A DNA stretch of 64,000 nt from Dactylonectria macrodidyma. Its lineage: Eukaryota > Ascomycota > Sordariomycetes > Hypocreales > Nectriaceae. The DNA lies in contig JAGMUV010000006.1 in the NCBI GenBank assembly GCA_020744425.1, forward strand, positions 3,286,001 through 3,350,000. Reading direction: 5' to 3'. Both the position numbers and the translations under genes were made by a program. Of the stretch, positions 23,168-34,495 are shown piece by piece. Each line of letters starts with the position of its first letter. Position 1 is the stretch's first letter. The notes beneath the pieces were generated by a model. The model worked only from the letters and a program-made list of their open reading frames with translations, had not been told where the DNA came from and searched no databases.

Positions 23168-26045
23168 TCATGATGTAAGTTCTTTGCTCGGTGAATATCC
23201 GCGCAATTTTTCAATGAGCGTCTCACGAATCATGCTAGGGCTCTTAGTTGAGAAAAATCGCATCGGGGAGACCAGATCATAGCCGTCCTTTCGGTTATGT
23301 TTAGACAGAACATCAAATATGATCTTTACGCCGTTGGGACTCAGAGGGTTCGTGTTCCACTTGAAGTCTCTCAGTACCATGCGTATGTAGCCGATGACGA
23401 GGGCAGCGGTGGAAACGGCCACTGGTACTGCAAATGATGTGCCTGACATGTGTCTGTACGTGGGCTGGCCGTCAATGCCTGTTGGCCAGGACGACTTGAT
23501 GCCATCCCCTAGTACACTGAAATTATCCTTTTTCATCTCTGGGGTTGGGTTGAATGTCGAAGGGGTGCCGAGCCCGGAGGTCGAATGGATGCAAAATACC
23601 CCGTTATAGTTTCCCGGATAGGTGCGTGGCAAGATGGCGCCATCATTGGAAGCCGAGGCGAAGACGACGATGTTGCTCTTTAAGCAATCCTCGATTTCTT
23701 GCTGGACAATGTCGGGACCGCTGGTTTGTCGGTAGCCAAAGGACAGAGAGATCATGTCGACTTGCCATTCTGTCCGGGCCCAGTGCAGTGCCTGAAATTT
23801 GATCTATTAGCTGCTTATATACGGCATGGGTTATTTGACGGAAGAAGAGCGATGACCAACTTTAACGATTCGATCCCGGTTTAAGGATAGGCGCGAATGG
23901 GTGATTTGGGCAATATACAGGTCGACGTTTGAGGCCAGGTCGAGCACAATGCCGGCGATATGAGTGCCGTGCCCGGATTGATCGACTGTTGCGTCGCCAC
24001 CGTCTATAAACGATTTGTATTCAATGATCGGTTTCCCCTTAAAGTCGACATGGTTTGCGTCGACGCCGGTGTCTAAGATAGCTACCTTGATACGTTGCGG
24101 CTCACGGCCGATTTTGTATCTCTGGCGAATACTCTTGAAGTCCTTGATCCACCTGGTCGATTCATCACGCCTAATGGTCATTAGCTGTAGGAACTAAGTA
24201 GGCAAGCACAACTCTGCCAGATTATCTGACTCGGGGGATCCTCACAAATTCTGGGGCATAGCATGACCGTCCTCAGCGCCAAATAGAGCCCAGTCATCTT
24301 CAAGAACTTGTTCGTCCTCTACATGCTCCGTCGAATGCGATAGCTCATCTTCCGAGTCGGAAGACGTATCGGATGTCGCAATGGTATCTATAAACTCGAT
24401 AGGATCCGGCGTGAACATTTCGGGCAGCTGTCCTTTGGGGAGCCAGCTATCTGAAAACAATTGACCGAGTGGACTAACGACGTTTGCGTACAGGCTGTCG
24501 CGCACCTTTTCCGGATCTAGACGCGACGTATCCGGCTTTATACAGATTTCAATCGCCTCAAAAACAGGTCTATAAGCCCTTTTCTCTCGAGCCTTCCACT
24601 CTGGAGAAAGTAGGACGTTGCAAGCGGCAATGTGTGCGGCGTTTGCTCGTTGCTCATTGTTCATATCGAGTGGATCTTCACCATTGAAAGCCATAATCGG
24701 TCGTCCAAGGTCGACTTCAAGAAGTACGATTCCCAGGGCAAGAATCTTGGGTAGAACATGGGTTCGCCCTTTTGTATGTTCCGCTGCCGTTTCTGGCGAT
24801 GTGCCTAACCGAGATGCTAAACGTCCTAAGTCGACCTGGATGAAAGGCTTATGACTCAGCGAGGCACTTTGTCTCAGGTTGTTTATATAACTCAAGTGAT
24901 GCTGCATAAAGTGTACGGCATCTTTGGTCCAGTCGTCGGCTATCCAATCCACATCATACAGCATCCAGACGGCTTTAGCAAGGAGGTATGACAGAAGCAG
25001 CCTGCGTTGCTCATCCCTCATGCTTGCCGACGCAAGCAGCTTGGCGAGAGACACGCTGGGCGCTTGGAGAGATATCTGAGGTTGGCCGGGTAGCTCAACT
25101 CCATCTCGGAATATACCGTTGTTGAAGGCGCTGAGCTTTACGCGCGAGGGATCGGGGTCTCTGACGAGAGCGCATAGATGGGTGATTCTCTCGCCGACTT
25201 GGTGGAATTTGACAACTGGTTTGCAAGCAGCCACGATACGAGTTTCCCTCCAACCACAGGATATTCTCCCGCTCTCCATATGATTATGGAAAATAAAAAG
25301 CTCGACAATGGCCCGCTCGTCGGATCCAGAAGGTCCAGACGTAAAGTTCAGTGATAAGTTTGCCATAAAGTGGCTGGCCTCCACGTTATTTGGACATTGA
25401 GCTAGCTGGCACAATGTAGTATATAAACCACGTAGGCACTCCGCCGCTGTATCCTCGACGATAGGTTTCTTCCTATGGCCATGTGCAAGGGAGGCTTCGG
25501 CCCCGCGAGGCGGGACGTCGACTGACACAAATCGCCGAAGTGAAGCGCAGAAAGCCGTACGAGAGCGCATCCCGCTTGACCCCGATTTCGCTAGAGCTAC
25601 GAGAGACTTCCTTGCAAGCCGCCGCCCATCTGTATCATTCTTGGCTAGCATGTGTAGACGAGGATAGGACGTCAGATTGGACAGGTTCGGGTTCGGTGAC
25701 GGTGGTTCGAATCGATCGGGCCACTTTGTGCAATCAATTGTTAGTTGCCAGCGCAAGCTAATACATGGCATTAGGTGCACTTACCGTTGACAGTCTTTCA
25801 AGGGTAGCAAGAACCTTTTGCACATTTGCCCTTATCTGGGCACCACTGTCTATACCCCTCTTGACATCGTCTAGTTGTGATTTAAGTATCGTCAGGAAGG
25901 ATCGCGGGTTAGATGTCGCATTTTTGGAATCGCGTGAACTATCGGGGAGCCCAGAAGTTGCAATGCGAACTTCGACTCTAAGTGTATTGATCGCTTTGAT
26001 GGCGACGTCGTTGAGCTGTTGTTGGCTCTTTGTGCGGCTGGCCAT
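23168..26045 (-). CDS. DUF7580-like domain fused to subtilisin-family (S8) serine protease, 890 aa
   Basis: Four exons: 26045-25785, 25723-24246, 24170-23861 and 23791-23168, all GT-AG and in phase. Residues 1-580 resemble the fungal DUF7580 class (near YLLAKAVWMLYDVDWIADDW, then an acidic Ser/Asp/Glu-rich linker before residue 580). Residues 600-810 are a complete S8 protease: Asp near 613 (AILDTGVD), His near 647 (SGHGTHIAG), oxyanion Asn near 732 (ASASND) and Ser near 802 (GTSFAVPVA). There is no signal peptide, so it should act inside the cell. It is divergent from the gasdermin gene with a 494-bp gap. In Podospora, HET-Q2 is an S8 protease encoded beside the gasdermin HET-Q1, which it cleaves; this pair has the same two partners. 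The N-terminal part is probably the sensing or regulatory portion; that is inference. Confidence is high for the protease, moderate for the N-terminal domain name. Confidence 0.9.
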
Positions 26046-26539
26046 GGTCGGCAAGGCAGCCAATTGAGGCACAAGCGCCGGGCGCGAAATGGCGATAGAA
26101 GAACTGGGAGGCTCTCAGAAGGTTGATTATCGCAAGATTCGTCTGTGATAACGTTGTATACTTTGTGTTCGACAGATACTAGCGTTGAAAGAGTGACAAG
26201 ACATGCTTGATGTGTCGTATGAGGATGAGCAAAGCTCCCCCTCAGTTGCCTCAAAATGGTTCGCACTTGGCTAGTTCGCGATGCAGCCTCATTTCAGCCG
26301 CTTTTCACCCCATGCTCGCTGACTAACATGAGACCGAGACAACACAGCCTCGTGAGGGGCTGAAGCACATGACCAAATTGAATTCACATCATGGTGAAGT
26401 CTCAAACGAGGACAATACAATTTCTTCCATCAGCGAATTTATCGGACTAGACATCAGCTCTAATACCTCGGTTTCTTCGGTGTATCTATTCTTGAATGCA
26501 AGTGAGACATAACATATCTTAGGCGAAGCCGTCGCAACA
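26046..26539. promoter_or_regulatory. Bidirectional promoter of the protease-gasdermin pair
   Basis: 494 bp between two divergent starts, so both genes likely share control elements. No motif pair stood out by eye. Confidence 0.55.
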
Positions 26540-27388
26540 ATGAAGGGCGACCCTGAATTCATCATCCTCCGGCATGCTGCCTGGATGTCGATCGAGTTTG
26601 AGAAGAGCATACTCGGCGCCATCATTCGGAATCCACTTTCTCCGTCGACTGACCACGTTCCCGAGTCTCCGCTTCAGCATAATAAATACGATTTACAAGA
26701 GAGTACAGCCACCGATTTCGCCTTAGCCAACACCGGCACAGCCGCTAGCGAGGTGAGCGGAGAAATCACAACGATTGCCAAATTCGCCGTCAAGGGGAAA
26801 ACAGAAGACAAGAGCAAGCTGCAGGGCAAGGTGGTGCGTGTCAAGCGCCTTCAGCAGGTCAGCCAGTTCTGGACTTCCCTTCGGTCTGACCCAGCCGTCA
26901 AGACCACCGTGCCTAGCTGGATCTCCTTCTACAACACCTGGCCTGTCTGTATGGTCGTGGGAATCATGATCTGCGAGGACGTTGAATATAATCACGACAC
27001 TGGTACTTCAGCTCAGCTCCAGGCTACCGGCAAGCTCCCCGCCAGTGCCATCGCCGCCGCCGCCGGTGCACCCCCCAACCATCTTAGCGATGCGGTCGAC
27101 CCAAAACTCATTCTCGACAACAGTCGCGAGTCCTCAACCAGCTTCAAAGGAAAATTCGGCAGCAGCCAGATCTTCGCCGTCGAGCTGCGTAAGGTTACGA
27201 CAAAGCTTTTCAACTGGAAGGAGCTGCAACTGCACAGCGACGGGCCAGGCAATATCGATCCGACCCGTCTAGCGGGATACGAGCCAAATGAAGATGAAGA
27301 AGCTGACCTGGACAAGCCAGTCGACGCTGATGACATGATTTTTGTCAATATTGACTCCGAGGATCTTGAGGACATGGCACGCGGATGA
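26540..27388 (+). CDS. Fungal gasdermin (HET-Q1/RCD-1 type), 282 aa
   Basis: A single exon. The ATG has a favourable context (GCAACAATGAAG). The length fits fungal gasdermins (about 250-290 aa). Segments I recognise as family-typical are the N-terminal FIILRHAAW and ESPLQHNKYDL, the central KVVRVKRLQQVSQFW, and PVCMVVGIMICEDVEY. The last 45 or so residues are strongly acidic (NEDEEADLDKPVDADD), matching a short C-terminal inhibitory tail removed by proteolysis in HET-Q1. Cleaved fungal gasdermins bind acidic lipids and form plasma-membrane pores that kill the cell in allorecognition. The divergent S8 protease gene supports the assignment. No stop, frameshift or RIP-like damage is visible, although the transposon block starts 70 bp after the stop. 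The cleavage position cannot be read from sequence. Confidence 0.87.
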   Translation: MKGDPEFIILRHAAWMSIEFEKSILGAIIRNPLSPSTDHVPESPLQHNKYDLQESTATDFALANTGTAASEVSGEITTIAKFAVKGKTEDKSKLQGKVVRVKRLQQVSQFWTSLRSDPAVKTTVPSWISFYNTWPVCMVVGIMICEDVEYNHDTGTSAQLQATGKLPASAIAAAAGAPPNHLSDAVDPKLILDNSRESSTSFKGKFGSSQIFAVELRKVTTKLFNWKELQLHSDGPGNIDPTRLAGYEPNEDEEADLDKPVDADDMIFVNIDSEDLEDMARG

Positions 27389-27458
27389 GTTACGAGTCGT
27401 GGATCGCGTCTTCTTACACACGAAGAATACACATTTGTATAATAGATCAAAGAGCATA

Positions 27459-27534
27459 ACGTACTTGATAAGTGAGTGAGCCAAACAAGCGAGTGAGCCA
27501 AACAAGCGAGTGAGCCAAACAAGCGAGTGAGCCA
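27459..27534 (+). repeat. Left terminal inverted repeat with four 17-bp direct repeats
   Basis: Head at 27459-27469, then repeat units at 27470-27486, 27487-27503, 27504-27520 and 27521-27534 (the last partial). Its partner is 46477-46518 in reverse, with only two units. Confidence 0.9.
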
Positions 27535-27872
27535 CGTATACTGTGCACTAAAAAGAGCTAAACCTTAAATTTTTAAAACTAGCTATCTAATTATTAAAAA
27601 TAAAATAAAAATAATTTTAATTATTTAATTAAAAAGAAAACTATATAATAATTTTTTTAAATTTTTTAAAAAATTCCTTTATATAAAAATAGCTAAGTAT
27701 ATAGTATGAATAAGCATTTTTAATATAGCTTATTAAGTAATTTTAAAAAAAAATCTAAGAAAATTTATATTTATTTTTTAACATATAATAGAACTATTTC
27801 TATAATATTAGCTATTTTACTCTTAGTTTTAATTTTAGAGAATATTTTAAAGATATTTTTATTTAAGGTGTA

Positions 27873-28065
27873 TGTGACGGGAACGTCTAGAGTGCTGGAC
27901 CCAGGGTAGGGTCGATACGTAACTAGGACGTATAGGACAGGCTACAGGGACTATTAATGCGTATATATATCTACGCGCCTACCCGCTTTCTCTTTCCTCT
28001 TTATTATAGTATTCTTATAATATAGTAGCATTACCTCTTAAGTTAATCTTATCTAGCCTATAATA
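27873..28065 (+). repeat. 5' LTR of element A
   Basis: 193 bp. A hand alignment to the 3' LTR gives about 31 differences, all transitions; about 27 are A or T in this copy, so it is the more RIP-mutated one. Confidence 0.92.
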
Positions 28066-28429
28066 TTATACTACGATCTTTTATTCTTTCTACTTATATC
28101 TTAATTAACTCTAATACATATTAGTATAAGGTTAATTATTATATTAGATCTAACTATAGATCCGCCTACTTATAGTAAGATATAAGTATGAATAGTAAAC
28201 TACTATTAACTAGAACTAATTAGTAGTTAATATAACTAAGAGCTCTAAGTTAAGTATATAGAGCACTAATAAAGAGGGCATTAATAAAGTATACTAAAAG
28301 AGCGCCTTTTATTAGTAGGTCTAGTAATACTTTACTAAGTCTATAAATAAGGATAATAAAGGGACTATTAATACTAAAGATAATAAAAGGATATTTATTA
28401 GACTTTTTATATAACTTATAGTAGATTCT

Positions 28430-29720
28430 ATTAAAGAAGATTTAAATACTTAAACTTATAAGATTATAAATAATAGCTAATTTATAATCTATATAAAAGA
28501 CTAAAATAGGAGATTTAAGAACCTTTTAATTAATACTAATAATATTAAATTAATAGTTTAGAAATACCTTAAGGTATAAGCTTTAATAATTTATAATTTT
28601 ATTAAGTAATTAGTAATTAGAAAGTAGTAAGATAAGCTTATTAAGCTATATAATAAGTATATTAAGATAACTAAGTAATTCATTAAAGAGTATAATAAAG
28701 TAATTAAAGCTAAAGTAATAGCTTATGCTAAGGTAATATAGATTAATAAGGAATTAATATAATTAAAAGCAGTATAGTATACTGCCTCTCTTTATAAAGA
28801 TATACCTCTTAGGAGTAAGATAATAGCTAAAACCAAGCTATACTAAAAGCAGGAGAGTGACTTACCTAAGCTTAATAATAGTAAGGAACCGGACTTTAAA
28901 GACTAGCTTATTAAGGCTAAATACAAGCTATAATATAATAGCCTATAAGACTACTCTAAAAAGGAGGATAAAGTATATTATATTTTCAGTTATTATAAGA
29001 GTATTATAGCTGCTTATTTATGCCTTTATATACTTAAGAATATAGAAGAAGATGCCTTTAAGACTACTAAAGATATCTTTTAAGTTCTAATAACCCTCTT
29101 TTAAAATAAGAATAAGAAGATTAAAGTATAAAAAGAGTTTAAGGCCTTAAGATACTATACTAATAATAACTAATATAGCTTTTATATTAAGTTCTTAGCT
29201 ATAATAAATAATACTAAAATCCCTAAAAGGGATTAGAAAAAAGAGCTTTATAATAAAGTACTAATAAAGATAAAACGTACTATAGCTATATAGTGCTTTA
29301 TTAAAAAAGTAAGCTTTAATACCTTTATAGTAATGCTTAGTAATATTATAATAATAAAAGAGGCCTATATAAAGACCTTAATAAAGAAGGATAGTAAGAA
29401 GACTAGCAAATTATAGATTAATAAGAGTAATAGTACTATTATTAAAAAGAAGGATATTAAAAAGTTAGTAACTTTAATACTTAAGTACTTAAAGATTAAG
29501 ATTAATAGTAAATAGACTTTTAAAGACTTAGAGGTTTATAAGCTAGCTAAAGAAAGGAAGTGCTTTAAGTATAAGAAAGTTAGCTATACTTATTAAAAGT
29601 GTCTAAAGGGAGGTAAAGTAAATAAAGTTCATACTAAGGCTAAGAAGGCAGGGCAGATAATTATTATTATAATTCTTAATAAATTAAATAAGTCATCCTC
29701 TAAGTTAGAAAAAGATAAGT
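28430..29720 (+). pseudogene. Gag remnant of element A
   Basis: A degenerate reading with many stops of the CAA/CAG-to-TAA/TAG kind. Near 29555-29610 a CCHC zinc knuckle is still traceable (KCFKYKKVSYTY then KC): the second Cys and the His are now Tyr, as RIP of TGT and CAT gives. Boundaries are approximate. Confidence 0.65.
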
Positions 29721-30599
29721 CTTAAAAAAAGTCTCTTCTTTAAGACCTAAATTATAGTTATTAATCTTTAATAAAGGCTTAATTAATATAAATAAACTAC
29801 TTAGTAAGAAGAAGCTTTACTATTCTTATATAATAATAAGTTTAAAGTTAGTAATTAAAGTTAAAGGTCTATATAATACTAAAGCGGATAGTTATATCTT
29901 TATAAATAAGGATCTAGCCCTAAGGATGTATTAATAATTATAAAGCTATTAAATCCTAATCCTAAGGCAGGGACTTACTATTAAAGGATATAAGGGCAGA
30001 TAATAACAGATTACTTACATTATAGTAATAATACTAAATATAAATAGTAGATAATAGCTAAATTATCTAATATTAAAACTTAAGATATATTAAGAGCTAA
30101 TTATTAAAAAGAAGTAGTTTAAAAAGTATAATATAAAAATCTTTACTAAATATTACTACTTATAATAGCCTAATAATAAGCTAAAGGATTATTTTAATAA
30201 TAATATTATAATACTAATATCTTTATTAAAAGGCCCTTACTATTTAAAGCTAGTAGACTAAGCTAATATAGAATAATATAATTAACTAAGTATAAAATAA
30301 AAGAAGGCTTATAAGAATCAGATCCTTAAGAAAGGAGATTGCTTACTAAAGAAGCAATAGTTAAATAATACTAAAGAGAATATAGCTAAGATAAATAGAG
30401 CATTAAAGGATATAGCGCCCTCTTTCTTAATAAAGAACTTTAATACTAAGCTAGTAATAATCTAAGCTAACTTACTATAATAATTAATAATTAATACTAA
30501 AGGAGTTATAATTAAAATTAGTATTATTAGTACTAGTAAGTAGTAGGAGAGGGTGGTTAAGTAAAAAGATACTAAATGGATTAGTAAAGTCACCTTTTA

Positions 30600-32299
30600 A
30601 GAAATTAATAAGATTATTAAAGAATGACTAAAATAGAAAGAAGCTAGAGAGAAGAACCTTTATAAAAATACGCTTAAATTAAAGGAAAAGGTAAAGTTAA
30701 AGTTACTTTAATAGTACTTATACTTATAATATGCTTTCTTTAAAGCTAAGTCTAATGCTTTATTACTTTACTAGCTAAGTATTAATATAAAGCTAGAATT
30801 AAAAAAGCTAATCCCTAATAGTTAAAAAGTCTTATTAATATATAAATTAAGCTTTAAATAGTTAAAAGTAATAAGGAACTATATTAAAAAGTACTTATAA
30901 AAAGGATTTATTATATTAATAAGTAATATACTATATATATTATTAGTCTTATTTATAAAAAAGAAGAATAGTAAATAGTACTCTTATATAAACTATAAGA
31001 AGCTTAATAAGTTAATAGTAAAGGAATATTATATACTACTTTTAATAGAAGAAACCTAATTAAGGCTAGTAAAGGTAAAAGTATTTATAAAACTTAATAT
31101 TTAATAAGCCTTTTATTAAATATAAATATTTTTAGAATCTAAAGATCTTATAGCCTTTAAGACTTAATATAGTACTTATAAATATAAAGTAATACTATTT
31201 AGTCTAATTAATAGCCCTTTATACTTCTAAGCTTATATTAACTATATTTTAATAGATCTTCTAAATATTTACTATATAATATATATTAATAATATTCTTA
31301 TTTACTTAAAAAACATTAAAGATTATAAAATATATATTAATATAGTCTTAAAATAACTAGTTATAATAAGATTATAAATAAATATTAATAAGTTAGAATT
31401 CTATATTATAAAAACAGAGTTCTTAAGCTTTATAATTATAATAAATAGGATCTGAATAGACCTAAAAAAGATAAAAGCCATTATAGATTAAGAAGAACTA
31501 ATAAATGTACGAAGAGTATAGGCCTTCTTTAAGTTTTATAATTTCTACTGAAAGTTCATTAAGTTTTATAGTTAGATAGTATGACTACTTATACTATTAA
31601 TAAAGAAGGGGATTTTATAAAAGTAGACTAAAGAGAAGATAATTATAATAAAGGCTATAAAGTTAGTGATTTTATTAGTTTTATATTAGGCTTAGTATAA
31701 CCTTCTTTATAATATAATTATTAAGACTGATATATTAGAAGGTATAATAGTTATAGTACTAATTTAAAAGAGTGAAGATAAAGACTAATACTTTATAGCT
31801 TTCTTCTTTAAAATAATAAATAATATAGAAATGCATTACTTAATTTATAACTAAGAGATGCTTATAGTAGTACTAGCCTTAAAGGAATAAAATACTAAGC
31901 TCTTAAGGCTCTAATAGTAATTCTTAGTTATTACTAACTATAAAGCCCTTAAGTACTTCTTAATAAAATAACGCTTTAATAGTAAGTAAGTATAGTAAGT
32001 AGATAATTTAGTACTTTATAACTTTAAGATTACTTACTATCTAGAGCAAGAGAACATTATAGTAAATGCTCTATTTTAGAAGTTATTTAAACTAGCTATA
32101 TAGAAAGCATAATAAGAAGCTATATAGAATAGAGTACTACTAAGTTAGGACCTAGTGATTAGTTCTATTAACTATAAGGTCATAGCCAGCCCCTATACTA
32201 AGCCTAATTCTAAGGAAGGACTAGAGGTGGCATTAATTAGGGCTAAAGCTATTAAGTCCTTAGTCAGCTCTAGAAGGGAGGCTATCCAGGCACTAGAGG
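30600..32299 (+). pseudogene. Pol remnant of element A: reverse transcriptase and RNase H part
   Basis: The reading near 30885-31040 (KGFI... LVLFIKKKNSK... YINYKKLN) matches the Ty3/gypsy reverse transcriptase core. Near 31270-31310 the catalytic YxDD box reads YINNILIY, Asp-to-Asn by G-to-A change. The RNase H region follows to about 32000. It is cut at 32305 by element B. Many stops; not functional. Confidence 0.75.
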
Positions 32300-32304
32300 G
32301 ATAG

Positions 32305-32721
32305 TGTAACGGTCGTGTTTCTAGGCTAGGCTATACGGAGTATAGAGTAGCTTAGAAAGGGTTCCTAAGGGATAGACCAGGGTCTATATTAGTAGAACGG
32401 TTAGGTCATACTTACTAAGCAGTAGTCATAGTATTATATTAAGTAATAGTCAATATATAATAATATATAGTAGTTAGAGTAGATTAAGGTAACTAAGTTA
32501 TATTAATAGCTAAGGAGCTGCTTATATTAAATATATACTTCTTAAGTATTTATATAGTTATAATATAAGTTAGATTATTAGGATTATCTAATGATTCTAA
32601 TGATCTTAGATTACTTAGATTATTTAGTATTCTAAGTGATCTATATATAATTAGAGCGAAAAGTAAGAGTACTATTAGTATATATAATTAGGTCGCGGCC
32701 TAATTAGTATAGGTTATAATA
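32305..32721 (-). repeat. LTR of element B (left; 3' LTR in its orientation)
   Basis: 417 bp, colinear with 41873-42289 and of equal length; differences seen are transitions. Confidence 0.9.
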
Positions 32722-32799
32722 TAATGTCTCCTTTTTATTAGTTCTTATTCTTAAGACTTATGATCTATATACTTGTGCTTATAAGTCCTTTTTCCTTCC

Positions 32800-33360
32800 T
32801 TTATCCTTTCTTTATAATAGCTAATTATATTATTAAGAAACGCAAACCTATTACTATAAAAACTGAGTAATATAATGCCCTTCTTAAGGTTATTTTTTCT
32901 TATTAGATTATTATAAAAAATTCCTACTCCTTTTATGAATAGACTAAGGCAACTTATTCTTTATCTAAGGATAATTCTTTTTAATGCTTTAAGTATGTCT
33001 AGCTAAATAAGTCTTTTTATAACGCCCGCGGCCTTTCTCCTTAGCAGCTACGTAAGGTCACTGCTTACTATACTCATTTTAAGTCTGAGTTAGAAGAGGC
33101 TAAAAATGCCCATTACTAAATAGATATAAAGATTAAGCGTCTTTAAAAATAAAAGAAATTATAGTTTAAGAAGATAATACGCGCTATATTACGCAGTATT
33201 AATAATATAAAGGAGCTTAAGTAAGTAAAAAGAGAGGAAGCTAAGCAAGAAGTATAGTACTAAGTCGCTTTTCCTTCTTCTTCTAAGCGCTATTCTTTTA
33301 CTAAGGGTATTCTACCTAAAGATTTTTTAAATATATAGGACGGGGTTTACTTAGAAGTAT
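32800..33360 (+). pseudogene. Antisense reading frame inside element B, coiled-coil-like
   Basis: Plus-strand text, opposite to the pol direction, reads continuously apart from TAA/TAG stops at likely Gln codons: KRKPITIKTE, YNALLKVIFSY, NARGLSP, LRKVTAYYTHFKSELEEAKN, then a Lys/Glu-rich helical stretch. The codon pattern looks protein-coding, but I do not recognise a named family. Likely an extra gene carried by the retroelement next to its 3' LTR. Confidence 0.45.
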
Positions 33361-34495
33361 TATTAGATCCGTTTCTTATTATTACTTTTAGTTTTATTTC
33401 TTCTTCTAATATTCTATATAGAATATCTTTAGTAAATATTATATATAGATAAGGTTTTTTAGTAATTATTATAATATTTCGTTTTTAGAATAGTTTTTTT
33501 ATTTTATAAAGTATATTATTTTTTTATTAATTTTCTTTATATTATAGATTTCTTTAATATAGTACTCTTCTAAGTCTTTTATTACTAGTTTATAACTTTA
33601 TTTATTATTAATTAGAATAGTGTTTTCTATTAATTCTAATAATAAGATATAAAAAACTAAGTAATATTATATTTTTAAGTCTAATCTATAATTATTTTCT
33701 AAGATTTTCTTTAAAACTTTATAAAGTCTAATATATTTATAGTTAAGTTTTTTACTTAGTCTATCTATTAATAGGTTTTTTATTATAAGTAAGACTATAT
33801 CTTTTTTTAAAAAGGATAGTTCTTTTAGCCTTTTTTAGTTATAGTATTTTTTCATTTATCCTTATATAAATTCGAATTTAGTTTTTATTTCTTTATAGAG
33901 ATTTTTTAGTTAGTCTAATATTAGGATTACTTTCAGATTAATAATTCTATTATACTATTATTAGTATATATTTAGTATAAATCTGAAATTAGTATAGTAT
34001 AATATAAGCTTAATACTTTTATTAATTATAATATTATAACTTAATTATACTATAAGTAACTTTTCTACTTAATTATTTTATTTATAGTTAATATAGTATT
34101 ATAAGTACTATTTAAGTACTTAGTTTATATATTCTATCTATCTATTAGTTTATAATCAGAATGCTATTATAAGTTAGTAGTTTAATCCTAATTAAACTAT
34201 TAAAGCTTATTAAAACTTAGATATAAATAGGGGTCTTCTATTACTTAGGATCTCTATTAGTAAGCTATATATACTAATAATATTCTATAGGAATAGGTAA
34301 GCGAATTATTCAGCATCTATTAACTCTTAGTATAGTATAAAATAAGAAAATTTTATAAATCTATTTATAATAATAAGAATGCTATTATAGAAGGTGCTAT
34401 TTGTAAAGTCTTCTAATAGGGGTAGTTTTATAATAAAATCTATTATAATAGAATCCTAGGGTCATTTAGCAACTAGTAAGGATTATAATTCTCTA

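Noticed and set aside
27013..27522. Minus-strand frames over the gasdermin 3' end, with a WLTHSLVWL-like repeat
   Set aside because: They arise from reading the gasdermin and the 17-bp TIR repeats backwards.
27470..27534. CRISPR-like direct repeats (17-bp units)
   Set aside because: Units are contiguous without spacers, sit at an element terminus and are mirrored in inverted orientation at 46477-46518; they are TIR subrepeats in a eukaryotic genome.
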